Shown one piece after another: positions 18,004-30,479 of a stretch of DNA of 64,000 nt. Where the stretch lies: positions 1 to 64,000 of the forward strand of contig NZ_JACSUD010000009.1 in the NCBI RefSeq assembly GCF_014385435.1. The letters are read 5' to 3'. Position 1 is the stretch's first letter, and every line of letters begins with the position of its first letter. Source of the DNA: Alloprevotella sp. Lung230 (lineage in GTDB: Bacteria; Bacteroidota; Bacteroidia; Bacteroidales; Bacteroidaceae). Position numbers and translations under genes: made by a program. The notes beneath the pieces are model-generated. The model searched no databases and was not told the DNA's origin. It saw only the letters and a list, made by a program, of their open reading frames with translations.

Positions 18004-20373
18004 ATGAACAAGATTCTTAGTAAGGAGCAGTTCTCCGAAAAAGTGTTTAAGTTTGTTGTCGAAGCCCCGCTGATTGCCCGCGCCCGAAAGGCAGGACACT
18101 TCATCATTCTGCGCGTGGACGAGCGCGGCGAACGCATCCCCCTGACCATTGCCGACAGCGACCCACAACGCGGCACCATCACGCTGGTGGTGCAGAGCAT
18201 CGGGCGCGGCACGCAGCGCTTGTGTGCCCTCGGTGTGGGCGACTACATCCGCGATGTGGTGGGCCCGCTGGGACGTGCCACGCACATCGAGCGCTTCGGC
18301 ACCGTGGTGTGTGCCGGCGGTGGTGTGGGGGTGGCCCCGATGCTCCCCATCGTGCGAGCCTTGAAAGCTGCCGGCAATCGTGTGATAACGGTGCTGGCCG
18401 GCCGCACCAAGGACTTGATTATCCTCGAAGACGAGATGCGCACTTCGAGCGACGACACCCTCATCATGACCGACGATGGCAGCTACGGCCGTCAGGGCTT
18501 GGTGACGCAGGGCATTGAGGAAGTCATCCGCCGCGAGAAGGTGGACAAATGTTTCGCCATTGGTCCGGCCGTGATGATGAAGTTTTGCTGCCTGACCACG
18601 AAGAAATATGGCATCCCAACCGAGGTGTCGCTCAACACCATCATGGTGGACGGCACAGGCATGTGCGGCGCCTGTCGCATCAATGTGGGCGGTGTGACGA
18701 AGTTTGTGTGTGTCGATGGTCCGGAGTTTGACGGTCATGCCGTAGACTTCGATGAGATGCTCAAGCGCATGGGGGCTTTCAAGCAAGAGGAGATTGAAGC
18801 CCTTCACCCCCACGAAGCGCAGACTTCAGCGACCGAGATGCCCCAATCAAACACTCCGGGCGAACCGCAGCACGTGCTCGCCGCCACTGAAGCCGACCTG
18901 CACAGCACCGACCGCAACGCCGCTTGGCGCAAGGCACTGCGAAGCGCTGTTCCACCGCGTGAGCGCATGGCGCAACCCCGTGTGGAGATGCCGGCACTCG
19001 ATGGACGGGAGCGTGCCCACCTGTTGCGCAGCGAGGTGAACCGCGGTCTCACCGCACAGATGGCACAGCAGGAAGCCCGCCGCTGTCTGGATTGCGCCAA
19101 TCCGGGATGTCGGCAGGGCTGTCCAGTGGGCATCGACATCCCACGCTTTGTCAAGCACATCGAGGCCGGACATTTTCTTGAGGCAGCAGCCACCCTCCGC
19201 GAAACGTCCTCGCTGCCTGCCGTCTGTGGCCGTGTCTGTCCACAGGAGAAGCAGTGCGAAAGTCGTTGCATCCACCTCAAGACCCACAAGTCCGCCGTGG
19301 CCATCGGCCATTTGGAGCGCTTCGCCGCCGACTACGCTTTGGCCCAGGCTGCCGAGCATCCAGCAACTCCTACGACACCGACTCAGGTGTCGCCGACACA
19401 CCGCCGCAAGGTGGCCGTGGTGGGTTCCGGTCCTGCCGGCCTTTCGTTTGCCGGCGAGATGGTCAAAGAGGGTTTTGCCGTGACGGTGTTTGAGGCCCTT
19501 CATGAAGTGGGCGGCGTGTTGAAATATGGCATTCCCGAATTTCGCCTGCCCAACCGCATTGTCGAAGCCGAAATCAAGACACTGGAAGCGCAAGGCGTGG
19601 AGTTTGTGACGGACTGCGTGGTGGGCAAGACCCTCAGCGTCGACGACTTGAAGGCCGAGGGCTATGAAGGCATCTTTGTGGCCAGCGGGGCGGGGCTGCC
19701 CAACTTTATGGGCATTCCCGGTGAAAATGCCAACGGCATCCTTTCGAGCAACGAATACCTGACGCGCTGCAACCTGATGGACGCCTCCAATCCCGAGATG
19801 GACACGCCCATCCATGTGGGCAGACACGTGGTCGTGGTGGGCGGTGGCAACACGGCGATGGACTCTGTACGCACCGCTTTGCGCTTGGGTGCTGCCACCG
19901 CCACCATCGTCTACCGCCGCAGTGAGGAGGAGATGCCGGCGCGCTTGGAGGAAGTGCACCACGCCAAAGAAGAGGGCGTGACTTTCCTCACCCTCCACAA
20001 CCCCTTGGAGTACATCGCCGACGAAACTGGGGCCGTGAAGCAGGTGGTGCTGCAAAAGATGGAGCTGGGCGAACCCGATGCCTCCGGACGCCGCAGCCCG
20101 GTGCCCATTCCCGGTGCCACCGAAACGCTCGACTGCGACCTCGTGGTGGTGAGCATCGGTGTTTCGCCCAATCCCATCGTGCCGCGCTCCATCGCGGGGT
20201 TGGAACTGGGACGCAAGAACACCATCGCCGTGGACGAGGACATGCGCAGCAACCTGCCCACCATCTTTGCCGGTGGCGACATCGTCCGCGGCGGGGCCAC
20301 GGTCATCTTGGCCATGGGCGATGGGCGCCGTGCCGCACAATCCATGGCCCGCCAACTTCGGGCTTCGTCCTAA
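18004..20373 (+). CDS. Fused NfnA-NfnB-like flavoprotein (FNR-like + GltD-like)
   Basis: This 789-residue fusion joins an FNR/PyrK-like domain to a GltD-like NADPH oxidoreductase. Residues 1-275 hold the flavin- and NAD-binding domain and a [2Fe-2S] set (GTGMCGACRI and FVCVDGP). A 65-residue Ala/Thr-rich linker follows. The second part has two [4Fe-4S] sets (CLDCANPGCRQGCP, CGRVCPQEKQCESRC), an FAD site GSGPAGL near residue 477 and an NADPH site GGGNTAMD near residue 618. Separate NfnA/NfnB subunits form ferredoxin:NADP reductases that bifurcate electrons; this fusion may do the same. Databases often call it DHODH-B/glutamate synthase, but no gltB or pyrD is adjacent. The ATG at 18004 is chosen over 17908 by homology of the start. 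Confidence 0.88.
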   Translation: MNKILSKEQFSEKVFKFVVEAPLIARARKAGHFIILRVDERGERIPLTIADSDPQRGTITLVVQSIGRGTQRLCALGVGDYIRDVVGPLGRATHIERFGTVVCAGGGVGVAPMLPIVRALKAAGNRVITVLAGRTKDLIILEDEMRTSSDDTLIMTDDGSYGRQGLVTQGIEEVIRREKVDKCFAIGPAVMMKFCCLTTKKYGIPTEVSLNTIMVDGTGMCGACRINVGGVTKFVCVDGPEFDGHAVDFDEMLKRMGAFKQEEIEALHPHEAQTSATEMPQSNTPGEPQHVLAATEADLHSTDRNAAWRKALRSAVPPRERMAQPRVEMPALDGRERAHLLRSEVNRGLTAQMAQQEARRCLDCANPGCRQGCPVGIDIPRFVKHIEAGHFLEAAATLRETSSLPAVCGRVCPQEKQCESRCIHLKTHKSAVAIGHLERFAADYALAQAAEHPATPTTPTQVSPTHRRKVAVVGSGPAGLSFAGEMVKEGFAVTVFEALHEVGGVLKYGIPEFRLPNRIVEAEIKTLEAQGVEFVTDCVVGKTLSVDDLKAEGYEGIFVASGAGLPNFMGIPGENANGILSSNEYLTRCNLMDASNPEMDTPIHVGRHVVVVGGGNTAMDSVRTALRLGAATATIVYRRSEEEMPARLEEVHHAKEEGVTFLTLHNPLEYIADETGAVKQVVLQKMELGEPDASGRRSPVPIPGATETLDCDLVVVSIGVSPNPIVPRSIAGLELGRKNTIAVDEDMRSNLPTIFAGGDIVRGGATVILAMGDGRRAAQSMARQLRASS

Positions 20374-20377
20374 ATGA

Positions 20378-20433
20378 ATACCACAGAAAAGTCGTTTTGC
20401 AGCGCAAGCACGACTTTTCTGTGGTATTTTTTT
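20378..20433 (+). terminator. Terminator after the Nfn-like gene
   Basis: An 18-bp perfect stem (ATACCACAGAAAAGTCGT and its complement) with a 14-nt loop ends in seven T residues. It starts 5 bp after the stop codon. Its T tract overlaps the TTTG box of the pyrB promoter. Confidence 0.92.
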
Positions 20434-20461
20434 GTATGCCCAAGAAAAAACACTAATTTTG
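20431..20461 (+). promoter_or_regulatory. pyrBI promoter overlapping the upstream T tract
   Basis: TTTG-N19-TAATTTTG, a full consensus match. The TTTG is the end of the preceding terminator's T run, so the two signals are merged. The predicted leader to the pyrB ATG is about 25 nt, too short for a PyrR-type or UTP-sensitive attenuator. Confidence 0.75.
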
Positions 20462-20493
20462 CTTTCGACAAATCTCAAAAGCCATCTGAAACT

Positions 20494-21444
20494 ATGTCAG
20501 ACAATCGTAGCCTGGTGAGCATCGCCAACCTCTCACGCGAAAAAATCCTCTATTTGATGGAAATGGCGCGTGAATTTGAAAATCACCCCAATCGTAAAAT
20601 CTTGGATGGACACATCGTTGCGACCCTCTTCTTTGAGCCCTCCACCCGTACGCGCCTCTCGTTTGAAACCGCGGCCAATCGCCTCGGAGCGCGCGTCATC
20701 GGATTTACCGACCCCAAAGTGACGTCATCCACCAAGGGCGAGACGCTCAAAGATACGATTATGATGGTGTCGAACTACAGCGATGTCATTGTGATGCGCC
20801 ACTATCTGGAAGGCGCTGCCCTCTACGCCAGCGAACTCACCCACACGCCCATCGTCAATGCTGGTGATGGCGCGCACCAACACCCTTCGCAGACGCTCCT
20901 CGATCTCTACACCATATTGCAGACACAGGGCACTCTTGACAATCTCAACCTCTACTTGGTGGGCGACCTCAAATATGGTCGCACGGTGCACTCTCTCATC
21001 ATGGCCATGCGCCACTTCAATCCCACCTTCCACTTCATCGCGCCACGCGAACTCGCGATGCCGGAAGAGTACAAGCAGTATTGCCACGAGCACGACATCC
21101 GGTTTGTGGAGCACGAGGACTTCAACGAGGACGTCATTGCAGGAGCCGACATCCTCTATATGACCCGGGTGCAACGGGAACGCTTCTCCGACCTGATGGA
21201 ATACGAGCGTGTGAAGGACATCTACATCCTGCGCCGAGAGATGCTGACTCGCGCCAAGAGCAACCTCCGCATCCTCCATCCGCTGCCGCGCGTCAACGAG
21301 ATTGCACAGGACGTCGACGACACACCTTATGCCTACTATTTTCAGCAGGCGGCCAACGGCCTCTTTGCCCGCGAAGCCATCATCTGCGATGTGCTGGGCA
21401 TCACGCTTGATGAAGTGCGCAACGACAAGACTATCCTTTTCTAA
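20494..21444 (+). CDS. pyrB: Aspartate carbamoyltransferase catalytic subunit
   Basis: Catalyses carbamoyl phosphate plus aspartate to carbamoyl aspartate, the committed step of pyrimidine synthesis. The carbamoyl-phosphate signature [13 protein letters not shown] lies near residue 48, [11 protein letters not shown] near residue 74, [12 protein letters not shown] near residue 130 and [10 protein letters not shown] near residue 265. The ATG at 20494 gives 316 residues, close to the E. coli catalytic chain; the frame open back to 20374 runs through the terminator and promoter and is not credible. pyrI follows after 15 bp, so the regulated dodecamer is expected. Confidence 0.96.
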   Translation: MSDNRSLVSIANLSREKILYLMEMAREFENHPNRKILDGHIVATLFFEPSTRTRLSFETAANRLGARVIGFTDPKVTSSTKGETLKDTIMMVSNYSDVIVMRHYLEGAALYASELTHTPIVNAGDGAHQHPSQTLLDLYTILQTQGTLDNLNLYLVGDLKYGRTVHSLIMAMRHFNPTFHFIAPRELAMPEEYKQYCHEHDIRFVEHEDFNEDVIAGADILYMTRVQRERFSDLMEYERVKDIYILRREMLTRAKSNLRILHPLPRVNEIAQDVDDTPYAYYFQQAANGLFAREAIICDVLGITLDEVRNDKTILF

Positions 21445-21459
21445 ATTCCTCTACGCCTT

Positions 21460-21909
21460 ATGAAACGCGAACACCTCATGGTGGCTGCCATCGAAAACGG
21501 CACCGTCATCGACCATATCCCTTCCGCACGACTGTTTGAGGTCATTCGTCTGCTCCACATTGACGAAAACAACGAAGACACCATCTTTATCGGCAACAAC
21601 CTCAACAGCAAACAAATGGAGCGTAAGAGCATCATCAAGATTGCCAACCGCTTCTTCTCCGAGGCCGAACTCAACCAGCTTTCGGTGGTCGCGCCTAACG
21701 TGACGCTCTGCATCATTCGCGACTACGAGGTGGTGGCGAAGCGCCCTGTCGTCCTCCCCAACGAGTTGCACAACATCGCCCGCTGCAACAACCCGAAGTG
21801 CATCTGCAACAACGAGCCTATGCCCACCCGCTTCCAAGTGGAGAACAGCGTGCTCAAATGCCACTATTGCGAGATGGAGCAAGAACTCTCGCAAGTGAAA
21901 CTCTTGTAG
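21460..21909 (+). CDS. pyrI: Aspartate carbamoyltransferase regulatory subunit
   Basis: A 149-residue partner of PyrB that binds CTP/ATP and confers allostery. The N-terminal nucleotide-binding half has [13 protein letters not shown] at residues 8-20. The C-terminal zinc domain has four Cys in the expected order: CNNPKCIC near residue 109 and CHYC near residue 137. The length and motif spacing match the family. It is translated from the same transcript as pyrB and followed after 53 bp by glyA. Confidence 0.96.
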   Translation: MKREHLMVAAIENGTVIDHIPSARLFEVIRLLHIDENNEDTIFIGNNLNSKQMERKSIIKIANRFFSEAELNQLSVVAPNVTLCIIRDYEVVAKRPVVLPNELHNIARCNNPKCICNNEPMPTRFQVENSVLKCHYCEMEQELSQVKLL

Positions 21910-21962
21910 GACTGCACTTCTGCTCTCATTTTTCATCCGAACACCCCAAATCCCTAAATCTT

Positions 21963-23240
21963 ATGGAAAAAGAAATCTTTGCTCTTATCGATGCCGAGAA
22001 GCAACGCCAAATGCGCGGCATCGAACTCATCGCCAGCGAAAACTTTGTCAGCGACCAAGTGATGCGCGCCATGGGTTCCGTCTTGACCAACAAATATGCC
22101 GAAGGCTATCCCGGCAAGCGTTACTACGGTGGTTGTCAAGTGGTGGACCAAGTGGAGCAAATGGCCATCGACCGCATCTGCCGCCTTTTTGGTGCCGCCT
22201 ATGCCAACGTGCAGCCGCACTCCGGAGCGCAGGCCAACGCTGCCGTCTTCCTCGCCTGCCTCAAACCCGGTGACACTTTTATGGGACTCAACCTCGACCA
22301 CGGTGGCCACCTTTCTCATGGTTCGCCGGTCAACACTTCCGGTATTCTCTACCATCCCATCGGCTACAACCTCAACCGCGAAACCGGCCGTGTGGACTAC
22401 GACGAAATGGAGCAGCTCGCCTTGCAGCACAAGCCCAAACTCATCGTGGGCGGCGGTTCGGCCTACTCTCGAGAATGGGACTATGCCCGCATGCGAGCCA
22501 TTGCCGACAAGGTGGGCGCCATCTTGATGATAGACATGGCTCATCCCGCCGGCCTCATTGCCGCCGGGTTGCTCGACAATCCGGTGAAGTACGCCCACAT
22601 CGTCACCTCCACCACCCACAAAACTTTGCGCGGTCCTCGCGGCGGTATCATCTTGATGGGCAAAGACTTTGAAAATCCTTGGGGCTTGAAGACGCCAAAA
22701 GGAGAAATCAAAATGATGAGCCAGTTGCTCAATAGTGCTGTCTTCCCCGGTATCCAAGGCGGGCCGCTTGAGCACGTCATCGCCGCCAAGGCCGTGGCCT
22801 TCGGTGAAGCCCTTGATCCGAAGTTTAAGGAATGGGCACTGCAAGTCAAGAAGAACGCTGCCACACTGGCCGATGCTCTCCTCAAGCGTGGTTTCAACAT
22901 CGTGTCGGGCGGAACTGACAACCACTCGATGCTCGTGGACCTACGCTCAAAGTATCCCGAGCTCACCGGCAAAGAGGCCGAAAACGCTCTCGTGGCCGCC
23001 GACATCACCGTCAACAAGAATATGGTGCCTTTCGACAGCCGCAGCGCCTTCAAAACCTCCGGCATCCGTCTGGGCACAGCTGCCATCACCAGCCGTGGTG
23101 CCAAGGAGGACTTGGTACTCAAAGTGGCGGAGCTCATTGAGCGTGTGCTTGACCACCACACCGATGAGCACGTCATTGCTGAAGTGCGTACCGAAGTGAA
23201 CGCCCTCATGAAAAACTATCCTCTCTTCGCTTGGGACTAA
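21963..23240 (+). CDS. glyA: Serine hydroxymethyltransferase
   Basis: A PLP enzyme of 425 residues that interconverts serine and glycine, charging tetrahydrofolate with a one-carbon unit. It shows [11 protein letters not shown] near residue 20, [11 protein letters not shown] near residue 50, and the Schiff-base Lys in [15 protein letters not shown] near residue 225. The ATG at 21963 matches the family start; the longer frame from 21798 overlaps pyrI in another phase. Likely the last gene of a pyrBI-glyA transcript, it ends at a hairpin with a T tract. It supplies one-carbon units for purines and thymidylate, fitting its nucleotide-synthesis neighbours. Confidence 0.96.
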   Translation: MEKEIFALIDAEKQRQMRGIELIASENFVSDQVMRAMGSVLTNKYAEGYPGKRYYGGCQVVDQVEQMAIDRICRLFGAAYANVQPHSGAQANAAVFLACLKPGDTFMGLNLDHGGHLSHGSPVNTSGILYHPIGYNLNRETGRVDYDEMEQLALQHKPKLIVGGGSAYSREWDYARMRAIADKVGAILMIDMAHPAGLIAAGLLDNPVKYAHIVTSTTHKTLRGPRGGIILMGKDFENPWGLKTPKGEIKMMSQLLNSAVFPGIQGGPLEHVIAAKAVAFGEALDPKFKEWALQVKKNAATLADALLKRGFNIVSGGTDNHSMLVDLRSKYPELTGKEAENALVAADITVNKNMVPFDSRSAFKTSGIRLGTAAITSRGAKEDLVLKVAELIERVLDHHTDEHVIAEVRTEVNALMKNYPLFAWD

Positions 23241-23264
23241 CCCTCCCCTTTGTCTGAGTTTATC

Positions 23265-23311
23265 GCCCCTTTGTCTATCCCATTTGTTTCGATCAGACAA
23301 AGGGGCTTTTT
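23265..23311 (+). terminator. Terminator after glyA
   Basis: GCCCCTTTGTCT pairs with AGACAAAGGGGC across an 18-nt loop, followed by TTTTTC. It stands between convergent glyA and the SNF2 gene. A second partial copy of the left arm (CCCCTTTGTCTGA, near 23255) lies just upstream. Confidence 0.88.
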
Positions 23312-23361
23312 CGTGAAGTTGAGAACAGCCGGTTCAGAAAAGAGGAGGGAGAAGAAAAGGA

Positions 23362-27387
<4,026 letters not shown>

Positions 27388-27390
<3 letters not shown>

Positions 27391-27412
27391 AAGTAAATCT
27401 TCAAAATTAAAC
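27388..27412 (-). repeat. Diverged MITE end at the SNF2 start codon
   Basis: On the plus strand, ATAAGTAAATCTTCAAAATT matches the element end (ATAAGTAGGTGTTCAAAATT) at all but a few positions. Read on the minus strand it ends in TTACTTATG, whose ATG is the SNF2 start codon, exactly as in three full copies. No partner end is found at about 190 bp on the far side, so this is a remnant or a recruited end. Confidence 0.5.
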
Positions 27413-27462
27413 GTAGCTTAAAAGAAAGGAGAAGTTGAGGTGTTTTGTGCATTCTGAAGCGC

Positions 27463-27493
27463 AAAGGTACACGATATAGGGCAAAGACCAAAA
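27463..27493 (-). promoter_or_regulatory. Promoter of the SNF2 gene
   Basis: Minus-strand TTTG-N19-TACCTTTG, a full match, about 75-105 bp upstream of the ATG at 27390. The remaining gap up to 27707 shows no gene; a stray TACCTTTG on the plus strand near 27590 lacks a properly spaced TTTG. Confidence 0.72.
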
Positions 27494-27707
27494 TGAAAGT
27501 TCCATAAAAGAATCAACTCATTTTGCACTTGCTGGTTAGTTCTATCGGCAATTTCAGTTCAAAAACGATGATTATTTGCCCGCAAAGTATTACCTTTGCA
27601 TAGTGAACAATCAAACATTTCCAGCTTGAGAGGGCCACGAAAGGCAGAAGCCTCAACGCCCCCCGAAATCCTAATATCGATTTCTTTCCTTCTCAATCCG
27701 CTCATCT

Positions 27708-27903
27708 TAAGTAGGTGTTCGAAAAGAATTGATACTATATTTGTTCCCATTTTTCGTTAGATCGTCTTTGCAAAGGAGGAGTGTAGCGGGCTACACGACT
27801 GATGAACAAAGGCGAGATGGCGGAAAAGGGAGACAAAGAGGGTATCAAGGTAGAGAGCATCCTACAATTAAGATAACTACGATTAATTTTGAAGACCTAC
27901 TTA
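27708..27903 (+). mobile_element. MITE-like element, copy 1 (196 bp)
   Basis: It begins TAAGTAGGTGTTC and ends GAAGACCTACTTA, the inverted ends of the family. Inside are a TATATTTG box at offset 28, the hairpin GTGTAGC-GG-GCTACAC (27781-27796) and a final conserved GATTAATTTTGAA. The last base is the A of the dcp start codon, so the element is the entire 5' leader of dcp and of the genes behind it. Flanking TA at both edges is consistent with a TA target-site duplication as in IS630/mariner-type elements, but this is inferred. No transposase is encoded. Confidence 0.8.
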
Positions 27904-29957
27904 TGAACCTCCTCCTACAACCCACCTTCGATACGCCCCATAACACCTACCCTTTTCCCGACATCTCCGTGGCCGACATCGACGAGGCCGTGCAGCATGG
28001 TCTGCAGCAAGAGAAGGAGGAAATCGATGCCATCGCGCACAATCCCGCTGCCCCCACCTTCGACAACACCATCCTGCCACTGGCCGAAAGCGGGGCGCTC
28101 TTGGAGCGCGCCACCACGCTGATGTACAACCAGCTCTCGGCCAACACTGGTGACGAACTGGAAGCCGTGGCCGAAAAGCTGTCGCCCATCTTGACGGAAC
28201 ATGCCGCCGACATCATGCAAAATAAGGCGCTCTTCGCTCGCGTCAAGGCGGTCTATGAAGCCGAAGTGGTCCACCCCACCCTTTCCGAGGAAGACCGCAT
28301 GCTGCTTCAACAAACCTATGACGGCTTTGAACGTTCGGGCGCTACACTCACTCCCGAAGTCCAACAGCGATTTAAGGCCGTCAAGAGTGAACTCGCCCAG
28401 CGCTCCCTCCAATTCTCGCAGAACAACATCAAGGCCACCAACTCCTTCTTCCTCCACCTCACCAACGAGGCCGACTTAGACGGACTGCCCGAAGGTCAGA
28501 TTGAACAGGCCGCCGCAGCCGCACAAGAGCGCGGCCTCACAGGATGGGTCATCACCCTCCACGCTCCCTCCTACGTGCCGTTCATGCAGTATTCCACGCA
28601 GCGCCACCACCGCGAAACGCTCTATCGGGCCTATATGACCAAATGCACCCACGACGATGCCTACAACAACTTCGAGCACTGCCGCGCCTTGGTCAACCTA
28701 CGCATGGAGCAGGCTCAGTTATTGGGATATCGCCACTATGCCGACTACGTGCTGCGCAAGCGCATGGCCGAGCGCGAAGAGCGCGTGGAAGAATTGCTCG
28801 ATGACTTGAAAGCCCACTATTTGGAAGTCGCACGGCGCGAGGTGGCCGCGGTGGAACAGTTGGCGCAGGCGCAGAAAGGCACCGACTTCTGCCTTATGCC
28901 TTGGGACTTTGCCCACTATGCCCACCTCCTCCAACTGCGAGACTACAACCTCGATGCCGAAATGTTGCGCCCCTATTTTGAGTTGAGTCGTGTGGAAGCA
29001 GGTGTCTTTGGTCTAGCCACAAAACTCTACGGCATTCGCTTCGAGGAAAACCCCGACATCCCCGTCTACCACGAAACGGTGAAAGCCTATGAGGTGTTTG
29101 ACACCGATGGGACTTTTCTCGCAGTGCTCTACACCGACTTTTTCCCCCGCGCCTCGAAGCAGAACGGTGCTTGGATGACATCCTATGCCGAGCAACACAT
29201 CGACGCGCAAGGCATCGACCACCGCCCCCACGTGAGCGTGACGATGAACTTCACACCGCCTACGGCCGGCAAACCTTCGTTACTCACCTTTGACGAACTC
29301 GAAACCTTCCTTCACGAGTTTGGCCACGCCCTGCACGGCATCTTTGCCCGTACCCACCACAAGGGACTGAGCGGCACCAATGTCTATTGGGACTTTGTGG
29401 AACTGCCCTCGCAGTTTATGGAAAACTATGCCCGCCAGCCCGAATTTCTCAAAGGCTTTGCTCGCCACTATCAGACGGAGGAAGTCATCCCCGACACGCT
29501 CATCGAACGCATCAACCGTGCCCACAACTTCAATGTGGCTTACGCCTGCATCCGCCAGGTGAGTTTCGGTCTGCTCGACATGGCCTACTACACCCGCACT
29601 ACCCTGCTCACGACCGACATCCCTACCTTCGAACAGCAGGCGTGGGAGTCGGTGCAGCTCCTGCCCATTGTGCCGGAGGCGTGCATGAGCGTGCAGTTCG
29701 GTCATATCATGAGCGGAGGATATGCCGCCGGCTACTACAGCTATAAGTGGGCCGAGGTGCTCGATGCCGATACTTTCGAAGCATTCCTGGAGGGAGGACT
29801 ATTCTCCCGTGAGGTAGCACAACGCTTCCGCGACCATATCCTCTCGCGCGGTGGCACGGTGCATCCACAGACTCTCTACAACAACTTCCGCGGTCGACCC
29901 GCAACAATCCGCGCCCTTTTGAAGCGTGACGGGATTGTGATGCCAGCTGCCGACTAA
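27903..29957 (+). CDS. dcp: M3-family peptidase, peptidyl-dipeptidase Dcp-like
   Basis: A zinc metallopeptidase of 684 residues that trims C-terminal dipeptides or degrades oligopeptides. The HExxH zinc motif is in LHEFGHALHGIFARTHH near residue 470, with the downstream Glu ligand in DFVELPSQFMENYA. The N-terminal helical domain has the usual DISVADIDEAVQHG opening. There is no signal peptide, so it is cytosolic. The start is the ATG whose first base is the last base of MITE copy 1. The frame stays open upstream through the element (to about 27729), but those residues are element sequence, not family sequence. It leads a long plus-strand gene run. Confidence 0.92.
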   Translation: MNLLLQPTFDTPHNTYPFPDISVADIDEAVQHGLQQEKEEIDAIAHNPAAPTFDNTILPLAESGALLERATTLMYNQLSANTGDELEAVAEKLSPILTEHAADIMQNKALFARVKAVYEAEVVHPTLSEEDRMLLQQTYDGFERSGATLTPEVQQRFKAVKSELAQRSLQFSQNNIKATNSFFLHLTNEADLDGLPEGQIEQAAAAAQERGLTGWVITLHAPSYVPFMQYSTQRHHRETLYRAYMTKCTHDDAYNNFEHCRALVNLRMEQAQLLGYRHYADYVLRKRMAEREERVEELLDDLKAHYLEVARREVAAVEQLAQAQKGTDFCLMPWDFAHYAHLLQLRDYNLDAEMLRPYFELSRVEAGVFGLATKLYGIRFEENPDIPVYHETVKAYEVFDTDGTFLAVLYTDFFPRASKQNGAWMTSYAEQHIDAQGIDHRPHVSVTMNFTPPTAGKPSLLTFDELETFLHEFGHALHGIFARTHHKGLSGTNVYWDFVELPSQFMENYARQPEFLKGFARHYQTEEVIPDTLIERINRAHNFNVAYACIRQVSFGLLDMAYYTRTTLLTTDIPTFEQQAWESVQLLPIVPEACMSVQFGHIMSGGYAAGYYSYKWAEVLDADTFEAFLEGGLFSREVAQRFRDHILSRGGTVHPQTLYNNFRGRPATIRALLKRDGIVMPAAD

Positions 29958-29980
29958 CCACATAATATCCTCTTTGAGCC

Positions 29981-30400
29981 ATGGACAAAAAGACGGCCTT
30001 AGACTACCGATACCTGCGCATGGCAGGCATCTGGGCGGAGAACTCCTACTGCCGGCGTCGACAGGTGGGGGCGCTCATCGTGAAAGACAAAAGCATCATC
30101 TCTGACGGCTACAACGGTACGCCGGCAGGCTTTGAAAACGTCTGCGAAGACGAAACGGGGCAAACCAAGCCTTATGTGCTCCACGCCGAAGCCAATGCCA
30201 TCACCAAGATTGCACGTTCGGGGAACAACTCCGATGGCGCCACACTCTACGTGACCGATGAACCTTGCATCGAGTGTTCCAAGCTCATCATTCAGGCCGG
30301 TATCAAGCGGGTGGTCTACACCCGTTCCTATCGTCTGCACGATGGTGTGGCCTTGCTCCAGCGCGCCGGCATCATCGTGGAGCATCTGCCGGAACTCTGA
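29981..30400 (+). CDS. dCMP deaminase-like zinc enzyme
   Basis: A 139-residue cytidine/deoxycytidylate deaminase. The zinc site is HAEANAI (catalytic Glu) near residue 68 and PCIECSKLI near residue 92. The N-terminal SYCRRRQVGALIVKD and GYNGTPAGFENVCE segments fit the ComEB/dCMP deaminase group, which makes dUMP for thymidylate synthesis. It starts 23 bp after dcp and is probably cotranscribed with it. The window's pyrimidine genes are elsewhere. Confidence 0.92.
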   Translation: MDKKTALDYRYLRMAGIWAENSYCRRRQVGALIVKDKSIISDGYNGTPAGFENVCEDETGQTKPYVLHAEANAITKIARSGNNSDGATLYVTDEPCIECSKLIIQAGIKRVVYTRSYRLHDGVALLQRAGIIVEHLPEL

Positions 30401-30479
30401 TACGTGGGTTGTATTTTCGTCAGGAAGTTCAGCCCTGCCTTCTCTTTATCCCCCGACTTCTACGCATAATCGTTCCTTT

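Noticed and set aside
18847-20478. 543-residue antisense frame over the Nfn-like gene
   Set aside because: It mirrors the GltD-like domain, crosses the terminator hairpin and has no family similarity that I can see.
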